Translations under genes and position numbers: made by a program
Part shown: positions 1-6,501 of the stretch, one piece after another
Position numbering within the stretch: position 1 is the first letter of the stretch
Layout of the letters: every line of letters starts with the position of its first letter
NCBI RefSeq assembly: GCF_003992255.1
Contig: NZ_RQVA01000007.1
Coordinates: 1-64,000, forward strand
Direction of reading: 5' to 3'
From: F0422 sp003992255
Lineage (GTDB): Bacteria > Bacillota > Negativicutes > Veillonellales > Veillonellaceae
DNA length: 64,000 nt
The notes under the pieces: generated by a model
What the model was told of the DNA's origin: nothing
What the model saw: the letters and a program-made list of their open reading frames with translations, nothing else
Databases searched by the model: none

Positions 1-106
1 ACCCAATGAATATATAGCAGAGTACTTCTTAAATAAACTTTTAGGAGGTTGTGTCACAAATGTTTGACTACCGTAGACTTTAACTGTGTCTATTTTCATG
101 TTTTTC

Positions 107-135
107 TTGCATTTCAACGTGTTATAGTGTACAAT
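107..135 (+). promoter_or_regulatory. Promoter of the rpsF-ssb-rpsR operon
   Basis: A -35 box TTGCAT (107-112) and a -10 box TACAAT (130-135) are separated by 17 bp, about 80 nt upstream of rpsF. The spacing is ideal and no other good promoter lies closer to the operon. Read by eye only. Confidence 0.6.
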
Positions 136-159
136 AATAAGGCTTATTGATGGTAAGCA

Positions 160-203
160 TCTTCCTACCCCTATGTGAGATAGGGGCGTTAGTCCGAAAG
201 AGG
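160..203 (+). promoter_or_regulatory. Possible S6:S18-binding leader of rpsF
   Basis: The rpsF leader holds a hairpin CCCCTAT/ATAGGGG (168-186) followed by a CCG trinucleotide (194-196) just before the ribosome binding site. Many bacteria have an rpsF leader that is bound by the S6:S18 complex through a CCG-containing element, giving autoregulation. Position and the CCG fit, but the exact fold was not computed. Confidence 0.4.
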
Positions 204-215
204 AGGTGATTTTGT

Positions 216-500
216 ATGAACAAATACGAAGTCATGGTGATTGTGAAACCAGCTGATGAAGAGACAAACAAAGCTACTTTTGACAAAATTGAGGCTTTAA
301 TTGCTCGTGTTGGCGGTACAGTTGAGAAAGTTGACGTTTGGGGTAAACGCCGTTTAGCGTATGCAGTAAATAAACATACTGATGGCGTATACGTATTGAT
401 TAACTTTGAGTCCGCTCCTGGCGAAATCAAAGAAATCGACCGCGTTCTTAAAATCGACGATAACGTTCTTAGACACCTGATTGTAAAACACGAAAAATAA
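216..500 (+). CDS. rpsF: 30S ribosomal protein S6
   Basis: A 94-residue protein of normal S6 length. It begins MNKYEVMVIVKP and carries the conserved VWGKRRLAY segment in the middle, both typical of S6, which binds S18 and 16S rRNA in the small-subunit platform. The start is preceded by AGGAGGTGAT. It is the first gene of the classic rpsF-ssb-rpsR operon, and the leader upstream may give feedback control. Confidence 0.97.
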   Translation: MNKYEVMVIVKPADEETNKATFDKIEALIARVGGTVEKVDVWGKRRLAYAVNKHTDGVYVLINFESAPGEIKEIDRVLKIDDNVLRHLIVKHEK

Positions 501-521
501 TAGCCTAAGGAGGTTAGGATT

Positions 522-923
522 ATGAATTCTGTACAACTGTTAGGAAATTTAGCTCGTGACCCTGAGGTGCGTTACACAAAAACTGGTCGTGCTGTTGCTA
601 CTTTTACAATAGCTGCATCCAATTCTTATGTGGATCAAAATGGTGAGACAAAAGAACAAACTGCGTTTGTTAACTGTGTAGCTTGGGGAAAATTAGGAGA
701 AGCTGCGGGAAATTTGCGTAAAGGTAGCCGTTGTTTCGTAGAAGGTCGTATTTCTACACGTTCTTATGAAGCACAAGATGGTACAAAACGATATGTTACT
801 GAAGTAGTAGCAAACTTCGTTGGTCAAGCCTTAGATACGCAATCTTTTGATGCCTTTGGTGGCGACAGTTCATCAAATTTTGATGGATTTGGTGCTGGTG
901 CAGGCGAAGAAATTCCGTTCTAA
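522..923 (+). CDS. ssb: Single-stranded DNA-binding protein
   Basis: A 133-residue OB-fold SSB beginning MNSVQLLGNLARDPEVRYT, with a Gly/Ser/Asp-rich linker and the acidic C-terminal tip EEIPF, which recruits partner replication and repair proteins. It coats single-stranded DNA at the replication fork. It lies between rpsF and rpsR with its own AGGAGG ribosome binding site. It is distinct from the phage-encoded SSB at 2252-2842. Confidence 0.96.
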   Translation: MNSVQLLGNLARDPEVRYTKTGRAVATFTIAASNSYVDQNGETKEQTAFVNCVAWGKLGEAAGNLRKGSRCFVEGRISTRSYEAQDGTKRYVTEVVANFVGQALDTQSFDAFGGDSSSNFDGFGAGAGEEIPF

Positions 924-961
924 GCTAAGAACTCCACAACTAAATCAAAGGAGGTTTCTCA

Positions 962-1192
962 ATGAGAAGAGATAGAGGCAGAAAACCAAGAAGAAAAGTA
1001 TGTAACTTCTGTGTAGATCATGCTGATCAAATCGACTATAAAGATATTGCTAAACTTCGTCGTTTCACGACTGAACGCGGCAAAATTCTTCCTCGTCGTA
1101 TTTCTGGTGTTTGTGCTAAACATCAACGTAAATTAACACTAGCAATCAAACGTGCTCGTGCAATCGCGTTGTTGCCATTCACAGCAGAATAA
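962..1192 (+). CDS. rpsR: 30S ribosomal protein S18
   Basis: A 76-residue basic protein with the S18 core (KDIAKLRRF, ERGKILPRR, CAKHQRKL) and a very basic N-terminus. It pairs with S6 in the small subunit. It is the last gene of the operon and is followed at once by a terminator hairpin. Two cysteines near the N-terminus (CNFCVDH) fit the zinc-binding C+ form of S18; this is inferred from the motif only. Confidence 0.96.
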   Translation: MRRDRGRKPRRKVCNFCVDHADQIDYKDIAKLRRFTTERGKILPRRISGVCAKHQRKLTLAIKRARAIALLPFTAE

Positions 1193-1208
1193 TTCAATAC
1201 AAAATGAA

Positions 1209-1247
1209 AACCCAGTAACTAGCCTAGTTACTGGGTTTCTTGTTTTC
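1209..1247 (+). terminator. Terminator of the rpsF-ssb-rpsR operon
   Basis: A near-perfect 14-bp hairpin (AACCCAGTAACTAG with its complement) is followed by a T-rich run interrupted by C and G. It lies 16 nt after the rpsR stop codon. Confidence 0.85.
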
Positions 1248-1290
1248 TAAAAGGGAGTTAAAAGGGTATAAATTGAAATCGTTGCTACCC

Positions 1291-1340
1291 GGTTGCAACC
1301 ACTTTTTATGCTTTTTTGCGTGCGGTTGCAACCACTTTTT
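1291..1340 (+). repeat. Two direct repeats with a GGTTGCAACC palindrome
   Basis: The 17-bp word GGTTGCAACCACTTTTT occurs at 1291-1307 and again at 1324-1340, 33 bp apart (about three helical turns). Each contains the perfect palindrome GGTTGCAACC. They sit just upstream of the -10 box embedded in attL, so before prophage insertion they would have lain at about -40 to -90 of the aspA promoter. They look like operators of a host regulator; which regulator is unknown. Confidence 0.55.
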
Positions 1341-1372
1341 CATGGTCCCCTCTGTTGTGTATACACGATACA

Positions 1373-1391
1373 TGATATAATACAGATATAA
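1373..1391 (+). other. attL core of the prophage
   Basis: The 19-bp core TGATATAATACAGATATAA is identical to 39391-39409 at the other end of the prophage. It contains an extended -10 box (TGA-TATAAT, 1373-1381) with TTGTGT 15 bp upstream, so the host promoter's -10 element is part of the attachment site. An 8-bp inverted repeat GTGTGTAT/ATACACAC (1428-1451) lies on the phage side and could be an integrase or excisionase arm site. Confidence 0.75.
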
Positions 1392-1500
1392 AACAAAACC
1401 GCATAATATCAATGGTTACAAGAGATAGTGTGTATGACTAATGATACACACATATGATAATTAAATATCAAAACGGATACACAACTTTTCACACAAGAAC

Positions 1501-1546
1501 GAAAGCACTTGTATAGGAATTTCCTATATAGGTGCTTTTCTTTTTG
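1501..1546 (+). terminator. Terminator just inside the left prophage end
   Basis: A long imperfect hairpin (GAAAGCAC...GTGCTTTTC with AT-rich inner pairs) is followed by TTTTCTTTTT. It lies about 120 nt downstream of the promoter-like attL core. It would stop host transcription that starts at attL from entering the phage genes. Confidence 0.65.
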
Positions 1547-1553
1547 TCTTTAA

Positions 1554-1587
1554 AACTTGATTAATTTAATTGGGAAAGTATATGAAC
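1554..1587 (+). promoter_or_regulatory. 34-bp phage element, left copy; candidate phage RNA polymerase promoter
   Basis: This stretch is 33/34 identical to 32013-32046. It ends AATTGGGAAAGTATATGAAC. T7-type polymerases start at GGG after an AT-rich box, so GGG at 1572 is a plausible +1. It is the only promoter-like element ahead of the tightly packed block starting at dUTPase. That it is recognised by the phage polymerase is inference. Confidence 0.5.
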
Positions 1588-1723
1588 CGTAGTGATACTT
1601 ATTTTTTTTATTTTATTATTAGAAAATCTAAATGCAAAAAAATGCAACATATGCAATCAAGTCTTTCATGTAGTAATCGTATCAAAATATTATATCTTTA
1701 AACCATCACTACGGTATTTTTTT
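1572..1723 (+). ncRNA. Candidate phage leader or small RNA, about 150 nt
   Basis: Starting at the presumed GGGAAA start, the arm ACCGTAGTGAT (1586-1596) is perfectly complementary to ATCACTACGGT (1705-1715), which is followed by a T-run (1717-1723). The transcript would fold into a closed loop of 108 nt with a terminator-like 3' end. The loop carries three ATGCAA words (1632-1657). A related arrangement with different arm sequences follows the right-hand copy of the element. No good reading frame fills the region. Confidence 0.45.
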
Positions 1724-1742
1724 ATATTAAGAAAGGAGAAGT

Positions 1743-2246
1743 ATGCCAAGAACAAAAGAAACTGTAGCAGAAGAAAAACTAGTTACAGAAGAAAAGACAA
1801 AAAAAGAACCAGTGTTAAAGATTTGTCCCGTGAACCCTGAAAGGTTCGAATCGCCTACAAAAGGGACTGAGAAGGCGAGCTGTTATGACATTTATTTACA
1901 AGAAGATATCGTAATTCCAAGAGGTTTACAAAATCCTACATGCATTAAATTAGGGTTAAAAATGGAAATACCAAAAGGATACGATATTAGATTATACCTA
2001 CGTAGTAGTGTGGCACGTGATCTACATTTAATTATGGGAAATGCTGTAGGTATTATTGACGAAGATTTTAGAGGAGAACTAACCGCCTATGTTTATAATT
2101 TAGGTGGATATCCAGTTTTTCTAAAAAAAGGACAACGTGTATTTCAATTTGAATTACAAAAGAAAAATAAATATCATGTAGAGCTTGTGTCTAATATTTC
2201 CGAAGAAACAGAACGAGGAGATGCAAGCGGTAGTACAGGGAGATAG
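1743..2246 (+). CDS. dut: dUTPase-like nucleotidohydrolase
   Basis: A 167-residue trimeric-type dUTPase, which hydrolyses dUTP to dUMP and PPi and keeps uracil out of phage DNA. The five family motifs are visible: SCYDIYL (46-52), RSS (87-89), GIIDEDFRGEL (103-113, catalytic Asp106), GQRVFQFEL (130-138) and a glycine-rich C-terminus RGDASGSTGR. Motif 5 lacks the usual Phe. A Lys/Glu-rich extension of about 25 residues precedes the domain. The start follows AAAGGAG. It is the first gene of the DNA metabolism block. Confidence 0.85.
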   Translation: MPRTKETVAEEKLVTEEKTKKEPVLKICPVNPERFESPTKGTEKASCYDIYLQEDIVIPRGLQNPTCIKLGLKMEIPKGYDIRLYLRSSVARDLHLIMGNAVGIIDEDFRGELTAYVYNLGGYPVFLKKGQRVFQFELQKKNKYHVELVSNISEETERGDASGSTGR

Positions 2247-2251
2247 AAACA

Positions 2252-2842
2252 ATGGCAAAAAAAGATGTAAAAACACTTAATATTAAGGGTGTATGTAAAT
2301 GGGCTAAAGTTTGGGAAAGTGGAGAATATAACGGTAAGTTAACAGGTTATTCCATTCAAGTAGCACCAGAAGAAAAAGAAACGGAAAAAGTTCTAAAAGA
2401 ATTATTAGGAATATGGAACCAAGGTAAAGATGAAGTCTTGAAAGACAAAAGCTTTAAACCTAAAGAGGGGTATTTATATTTAGGTGGAACAGAGCCTGAC
2501 GAAGACGAGGAAGACCAAGCAAGATATTTTAAAGCAAAACGTATCCATGAGTTTAAAGATAGACAAACAGGGGAAATGATTCCAATTACATTACCTATCT
2601 TTGATGCATATGGTGTCCCCATGCAAAAAGGTACCATGATTGGTAATGGTAGTATTGTAACGATGAATGTACTCCCCACAGTATATGCTGTAAAAAAAGA
2701 TACATATGGTGTGTCTTTAAAATTATTAGCCTTGCAAGTAAATAAATTAGTTGAATATAAAAAGGATGCATCTAGTTATGGTTTTGAATCAGCAGATCCT
2801 GAGGATGATGAAAGTACTCCATTCGATGAGGTAGAATTCTAA
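2252..2842 (+). CDS. T7 gp2.5-like single-stranded DNA-binding protein
   Basis: A 196-residue protein that starts MAKKDVKTL like T7 gp2.5 (MAKK). It shares the core pattern FDAYG.PMQ...IGNGS...MNVLPTVY...GVSLKLLALQVNKLVEY and ends in a strongly acidic tail with terminal Phe (EDDESTPFDEVEF). In T7 that tail binds the polymerase and helicase. It should coat lagging-strand template and aid recombination. Six nt separate it from dUTPase, and its stop overlaps the next start (TAATG). Confidence 0.85.
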   Translation: MAKKDVKTLNIKGVCKWAKVWESGEYNGKLTGYSIQVAPEEKETEKVLKELLGIWNQGKDEVLKDKSFKPKEGYLYLGGTEPDEDEEDQARYFKAKRIHEFKDRQTGEMIPITLPIFDAYGVPMQKGTMIGNGSIVTMNVLPTVYAVKKDTYGVSLKLLALQVNKLVEYKKDASSYGFESADPEDDESTPFDEVEF

Positions 2843-3243
2843 TGAAATTCAGTAGAACAAGAGGTTACTATAAACCAAAAGATAAAACGGTTCGAAGTAA
2901 CTTTGAATATGATATCAAGTGTAATCTTGTAAGAGCTGGTGTGTCTTTTGAATATGAAACCAAACGTATTCCTTATACAGTCACTCATACATATAAGCCT
3001 GATTTTATTTTACCTAATGGGATTATCGTAGAAGCCAAAGGGCTATTTGAACCATCAGATAGACAAAAACACCTATATATTAAAGAACAACATCCAGAGC
3101 TAGATATACGTTTTTTATTTATGAGAGACCAATGGTTAACAGCAAAACGGAAACAGAAGTATAGCACCTGGTGTAAAAAACATGGATTCAAATATCACAT
3201 TGGTAAAATGATTCCAAAAGAATGGATAGAGGAAGAACCATGA
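2842..3243 (+). CDS. T7 gp3-like endonuclease I (Holliday junction resolvase)
   Basis: A 133-residue protein closely resembling T7 endonuclease I. The four catalytic residues can be placed: Glu22 (SNFEYD), Asp54 (KPDFILPNG), Glu64 and Lys66 (VEAKG), matching T7 Glu20, Asp55, Glu65 and Lys67. The segment KHLYIKEQHPELDIRF is nearly T7-like. It cuts branched DNA for host DNA breakdown, recombination and trimming before packaging. The start overlaps the upstream stop. Confidence 0.93.
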   Translation: MKFSRTRGYYKPKDKTVRSNFEYDIKCNLVRAGVSFEYETKRIPYTVTHTYKPDFILPNGIIVEAKGLFEPSDRQKHLYIKEQHPELDIRFLFMRDQWLTAKRKQKYSTWCKKHGFKYHIGKMIPKEWIEEEP

Positions 3244-3545
3244 TTAAAATAATTATTGCACGTGGAAATTTTAATAATAAAACGGCAGAAGCATTTAAAC
3301 ATATCATGCGTGGCGAAGGATACACTACATCACCATATCATTTTTATGTGGATTGTAATGCAACAATCACAAGGCTAAAAGACATTAGCACTTTAAACAA
3401 AGATGATGAATTAAAAATTATGGTAGATTGTGGAAAACTCAAAAAGATTAGTGAGAGACAAAAAAAGAAACTCCATAGATTACTTGCAACAGTCAAGGCA
3501 CGATTTAAAGGAGATGTGCAAGACTATGAAAAACTATTACTTTGA
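3240..3545 (+). CDS. Small phage protein of unknown function
   Basis: A 101-residue basic protein starting MIKIIIARGNFNN. The ATG at 3240 overlaps the TGA of endonuclease I and follows GAGGAAGAACC. An in-frame upstream ATG at 3222 lies inside the endonuclease gene and is less likely. I see no known motif. The C-terminal half is Lys/Arg-rich (SERQKKKLHRLLATVKARF), so nucleic acid binding is possible but only a guess. Confidence 0.65.
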   Translation: MIKIIIARGNFNNKTAEAFKHIMRGEGYTTSPYHFYVDCNATITRLKDISTLNKDDELKIMVDCGKLKKISERQKKKLHRLLATVKARFKGDVQDYEKLLL

Positions 3546-3711
3546 AGGAACTGTAACAAAGAAAATTAAAGGAACCTTTTCTTTAGCAGAACATATTGAT
3601 CCTGAAGATTATATAGATAATCTAGCATGGAAAAAGGATTCATTTTTTAATGATGCAGAATATAATGGTAAAATAACAGAAATTGAAATTGATAGTGTTG
3701 TAGAAATTTGA
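3526..3711 (+). CDS. Small acidic phage protein of unknown function
   Basis: 61 residues from ATG 3526 (MKNYYFEGTV...), overlapping the end of the previous gene. An AAAGGAG lies 12 nt upstream of this ATG. Another in-frame ATG at 3514 directly abuts that site and is less suited, and a longer frame from 3430 would lie inside the previous gene. The protein is rich in Asp, Glu and aromatic residues. No function recognised. Confidence 0.55.
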   Translation: MKNYYFEGTVTKKIKGTFSLAEHIDPEDYIDNLAWKKDSFFNDAEYNGKITEIEIDSVVEI

Positions 3712-3719
3712 GGTAAAAT

Positions 3720-4061
3720 ATGAATAAATTTGTGTCTTATGAGATTAAACCTTATGTGTATATTTCTAATGAAGGTGACGTAGAAAAGTGTAATGAGCTT
3801 GTAAACTTAAACATTAACGAAAAATTAGAGGGATATATTGAACAGGTTATTTTGTATGATAATTGCTACACGGTGAAGTATATTGATGAAGTATTGAAAA
3901 TAGAGTGGGAAACAACTACAGATACTGTAGTATCATACACTATTGAAGAAGGTATTCTACTTGATAGTTTAGCCGTGAAACAGCTTGAAGAACTTCTATC
4001 ACAATGTGAAGAAAGTATGGAAGAATATATTATTAATCATACGCAACCCGTACAGGAGTAA
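3720..4061 (+). CDS. Phage protein, tandem family A, copy 1
   Basis: A 113-residue acidic protein. It shares a pattern with the next two genes: an N-terminal segment of the form NLNINEKLEGY, then beta-rich sequence, then a helical C-terminus (LEELLSQCEESMEEYI). It is the first of three adjacent genes that look like diverged duplicates. It sits between endonuclease I and primase-helicase, where T7 carries its small 3.x genes. Function unknown. Confidence 0.65.
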   Translation: MNKFVSYEIKPYVYISNEGDVEKCNELVNLNINEKLEGYIEQVILYDNCYTVKYIDEVLKIEWETTTDTVVSYTIEEGILLDSLAVKQLEELLSQCEESMEEYIINHTQPVQE

Positions 4062-4063
4062 CT

Positions 4064-4441
4064 ATGAAACCATTAATTGAGTTTAAATTAAAACATACAG
4101 TTAGGTCTTATGACGATACGGAAAAGGCATATACCCTATATGATTTGAAAATAGCTGAAGAAATAGATGGGTATCAACAAACAATGTTTTATAAGCAAGT
4201 TCGATACACATTATATATTAAATGGCTAGGGGTGGATTGTTGGGTAATAGATGATTATGGCAACAAGACATTCTGGTTTAGTCTCAATCATATAGTAAAA
4301 GAAGCCAAGTTAGATATGCAAGAAGTAGAAGAGATAAAAACAATATTAAATCTTTTTAAAAATGATATGTATCGTTACATCAATAAAAATAAGTCGATGA
4401 AAGAATGGCTAGAATGTGAAGATATCCATGTAACAATTTAA
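4064..4441 (+). CDS. Phage protein, tandem family A, copy 2
   Basis: 125 residues. It has the family pattern YDLKIAEEIDGY near residues 26-37, a Trp-rich middle (WLGVDCWVIDDYGNKTFWF) and a helical end (MQEVEEIKTILNLFKNDMYRY). Two nt separate it from copy 1, and CAGGAG precedes the start. Function unknown; the homology within the trio is seen by eye and is weak outside the two motifs. Confidence 0.65.
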   Translation: MKPLIEFKLKHTVRSYDDTEKAYTLYDLKIAEEIDGYQQTMFYKQVRYTLYIKWLGVDCWVIDDYGNKTFWFSLNHIVKEAKLDMQEVEEIKTILNLFKNDMYRYINKNKSMKEWLECEDIHVTI

Positions 4442-4453
4442 GGAGTGAATACA

Positions 4454-4876
4454 ATGAAAGCACCAAATACACCAAATACACCGATTATGTTTGAACTTAT
4501 ACGAGAAACTGTAGGACACAATGGAAGATTTATGACAGATGATGTATATTACCGTATTAACAACCTAAAAATTGATCAACGTTTAGACGGTTTTTGTACC
4601 ACTACAACTATTCCCCTTTACTTGAATGGTAAAGATGAATTTGAAGTAAGCTATAAAAATAACCAATTAACAATAACTAAACTTTATCTAGGTATACGAG
4701 ATTTTACTGTTTGTATTGAAGAGGGATTTGTACTCCGCAAATCGGATGCAGAATTTGTAAGAAATATTCTATATACATGTTTAGAAAGCATGAATGAATA
4801 TGTAAAGACACAAATTTTTGAGGACAGCACATATACAGCAATTGAGGTTAAGGATACATGGAAAATGATAGGTTAA
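4454..4876 (+). CDS. Phage protein, tandem family A, copy 3
   Basis: Starts at ATG 4454 (MKAPNTPNTP) after AAGGAGTGAATACA; an in-frame ATG at 4445 lies closer to the Shine-Dalgarno and is a possible alternative. About 140 residues with the family pattern NNLKIDQRLDGF and a helical C-terminus (DAEFVRNILYTCLESMNEYV) very like copy 1. The end overlaps the primase-helicase start by 19 nt. Function unknown. Confidence 0.65.
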   Translation: MKAPNTPNTPIMFELIRETVGHNGRFMTDDVYYRINNLKIDQRLDGFCTTTTIPLYLNGKDEFEVSYKNNQLTITKLYLGIRDFTVCIEEGFVLRKSDAEFVRNILYTCLESMNEYVKTQIFEDSTYTAIEVKDTWKMIG

Positions 4877-6501
4877 ACAAACAAATTGTAGAAATGCATT
4901 TACCTTGCCCATCTTGTGGTAGTCATGATGCCTTAACAACCTACGCAGATGGGCATTCCTATTGTTTTAGTTGCAAAACTACGACATTTCCGAAAGAAGA
5001 CCAAGGAGGGGGAACTGTTACCTCCGCCCCCTCTTGTGTCTTTATCCAAGGACATTTACAAGCCCTAAAAGCAAGAGGGATTACACTTGCCACATGTAGC
5101 AAATATGGCTATGTGACGGGCAGTTACCAAGGCAAGCCTTGCCACATTGCAAATTACTATGATGAATATGGTAAATTGAAGGGGCAAAAGCTACGCTTTC
5201 AAGACAAAACATTCAAAGCAATTGGAAGCACTACGGGTACATTCTATGGACAACAATTATTTGCTAAAGGCAAACGATTAATCATTACCGAGGGTGAAAT
5301 TGATTGCTTAACAGTCAGTCAAATCTATGGGAATATAGCATGTGTTGTGTCTATTCCTACAGGTGCTGGTAGTGCTAAAAAGACATTTGAGAAAAACCTT
5401 GAATGGCTGAATAATTTTGAAGAAGTTATAGTAGCATTTGACAGTGATAAGGCAGGATTAGATGCAATTGAAAGCATTCAAGGAATATTGCCAAGCGAGA
5501 AATTAAAAGTAGCAAGGCTACAGCATTACAAAGACCCCAACGAGTACCTTATGGCGAATGAGGGGGATAAGCTAGTAAATGCTATCGACAATGCAAAATC
5601 ATATAGCCCAAGTAACATTATTAATGGTAGTGAGTTATGGGAACTTTTAAAAGAAGAACCTGAAGAAGTCCGAGGATATTCTCTACCATGGCAGATTGAT
5701 GCAGACACAATGATAAAGGGCATTCGTAAGGGTGAAATAGCATTAGTAACGGCAGGTACTGGTATAGGTAAGAGTACGTTTGTACGTGAAATACTCTATC
5801 ATCTAGGAGTGGATCAGCACATGAAAGTAGGCATCATGATGTTAGAGGAGAATACCAGACGAACCGCCAAGGGAATTATTGGTATCCATTTAAACAAGCC
5901 TATCCATATAAGCCGTGCAGAAGTTAGCGACTATGAATATAAACAAGCTTTTGATGAAACTTTAGGTAAAGGACTGTTTGTCTTATATAATCACTTTGGG
6001 TCTTTGGAAACTGACAAGCTATTAAATGCAATGCGATACATGGCAGTCAGTGAAAGATGTGACTTTTTAATTCTAGACCATGTAAGCATAGCAACAAGTG
6101 GTATCGAAGCAAAGAACGAAACAAAGATGATTGATGTTTTAATGACAAGACTACGTAGCCTAGTAGAAGAAACTGGTACAGGTATGGTGGCAATTTGTCA
6201 CTTAAAACGCACAGAAGATAAAAAAGCACATGAAGAAGGTGGACATGTATCACTGAATCATTTAAGAGGTAGTCAATCATTGGCACAATTAAGTGATACG
6301 ATCATAGCCCTTGAACGAAACCAACAAAGTGAAAAGGATAGGGATGTTATGGGTATACGTATACTAAAATGTAGACATACAGGTAACACAGGGTTAGGAG
6401 GCTTTTTGTCTTTTAATCGTGAGACAAATAGATTAGAAAAGTATCAACCACCAATGGAAACATATGGATTCGATACTGAAGATGGTGGAGGTGAGTTCTA
6501 A
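4858..6501 (+). CDS. T7 gp4-like primase-helicase
   Basis: A 547-residue replicative fusion protein. An N-terminal zinc finger has Cys17, Cys20, Cys36 and Cys39, the same positions as in T7 gp4. A TOPRIM primase core follows (ITEGE around 143-147, FDSD around 194-197), then a RecA-like hexameric helicase with Walker A GTGIGKST (300-307) and LILDH as Walker B. The C-terminus is acidic and ends in Phe, as in T7, where this tail contacts the polymerase. It unwinds the fork and makes lagging-strand primers. The zinc finger identity matters for the GTGTC words found across the prophage. Confidence 0.95.
   Translation: MENDRLNKQIVEMHLPCPSCGSHDALTTYADGHSYCFSCKTTTFPKEDQGGGTVTSAPSCVFIQGHLQALKARGITLATCSKYGYVTGSYQGKPCHIANYYDEYGKLKGQKLRFQDKTFKAIGSTTGTFYGQQLFAKGKRLIITEGEIDCLTVSQIYGNIACVVSIPTGAGSAKKTFEKNLEWLNNFEEVIVAFDSDKAGLDAIESIQGILPSEKLKVARLQHYKDPNEYLMANEGDKLVNAIDNAKSYSPSNIINGSELWELLKEEPEEVRGYSLPWQIDADTMIKGIRKGEIALVTAGTGIGKSTFVREILYHLGVDQHMKVGIMMLEENTRRTAKGIIGIHLNKPIHISRAEVSDYEYKQAFDETLGKGLFVLYNHFGSLETDKLLNAMRYMAVSERCDFLILDHVSIATSGIEAKNETKMIDVLMTRLRSLVEETGTGMVAICHLKRTEDKKAHEEGGHVSLNHLRGSQSLAQLSDTIIALERNQQSEKDRDVMGIRILKCRHTGNTGLGGFLSFNRETNRLEKYQPPMETYGFDTEDGGGEF

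Noticed and set aside
1592..1840. 82-codon frame upstream of dUTPase
   Set aside because: It overlaps the dUTPase start in another frame, has no ribosome binding site and lies on the inverted-repeat region that is better explained as a structured RNA.
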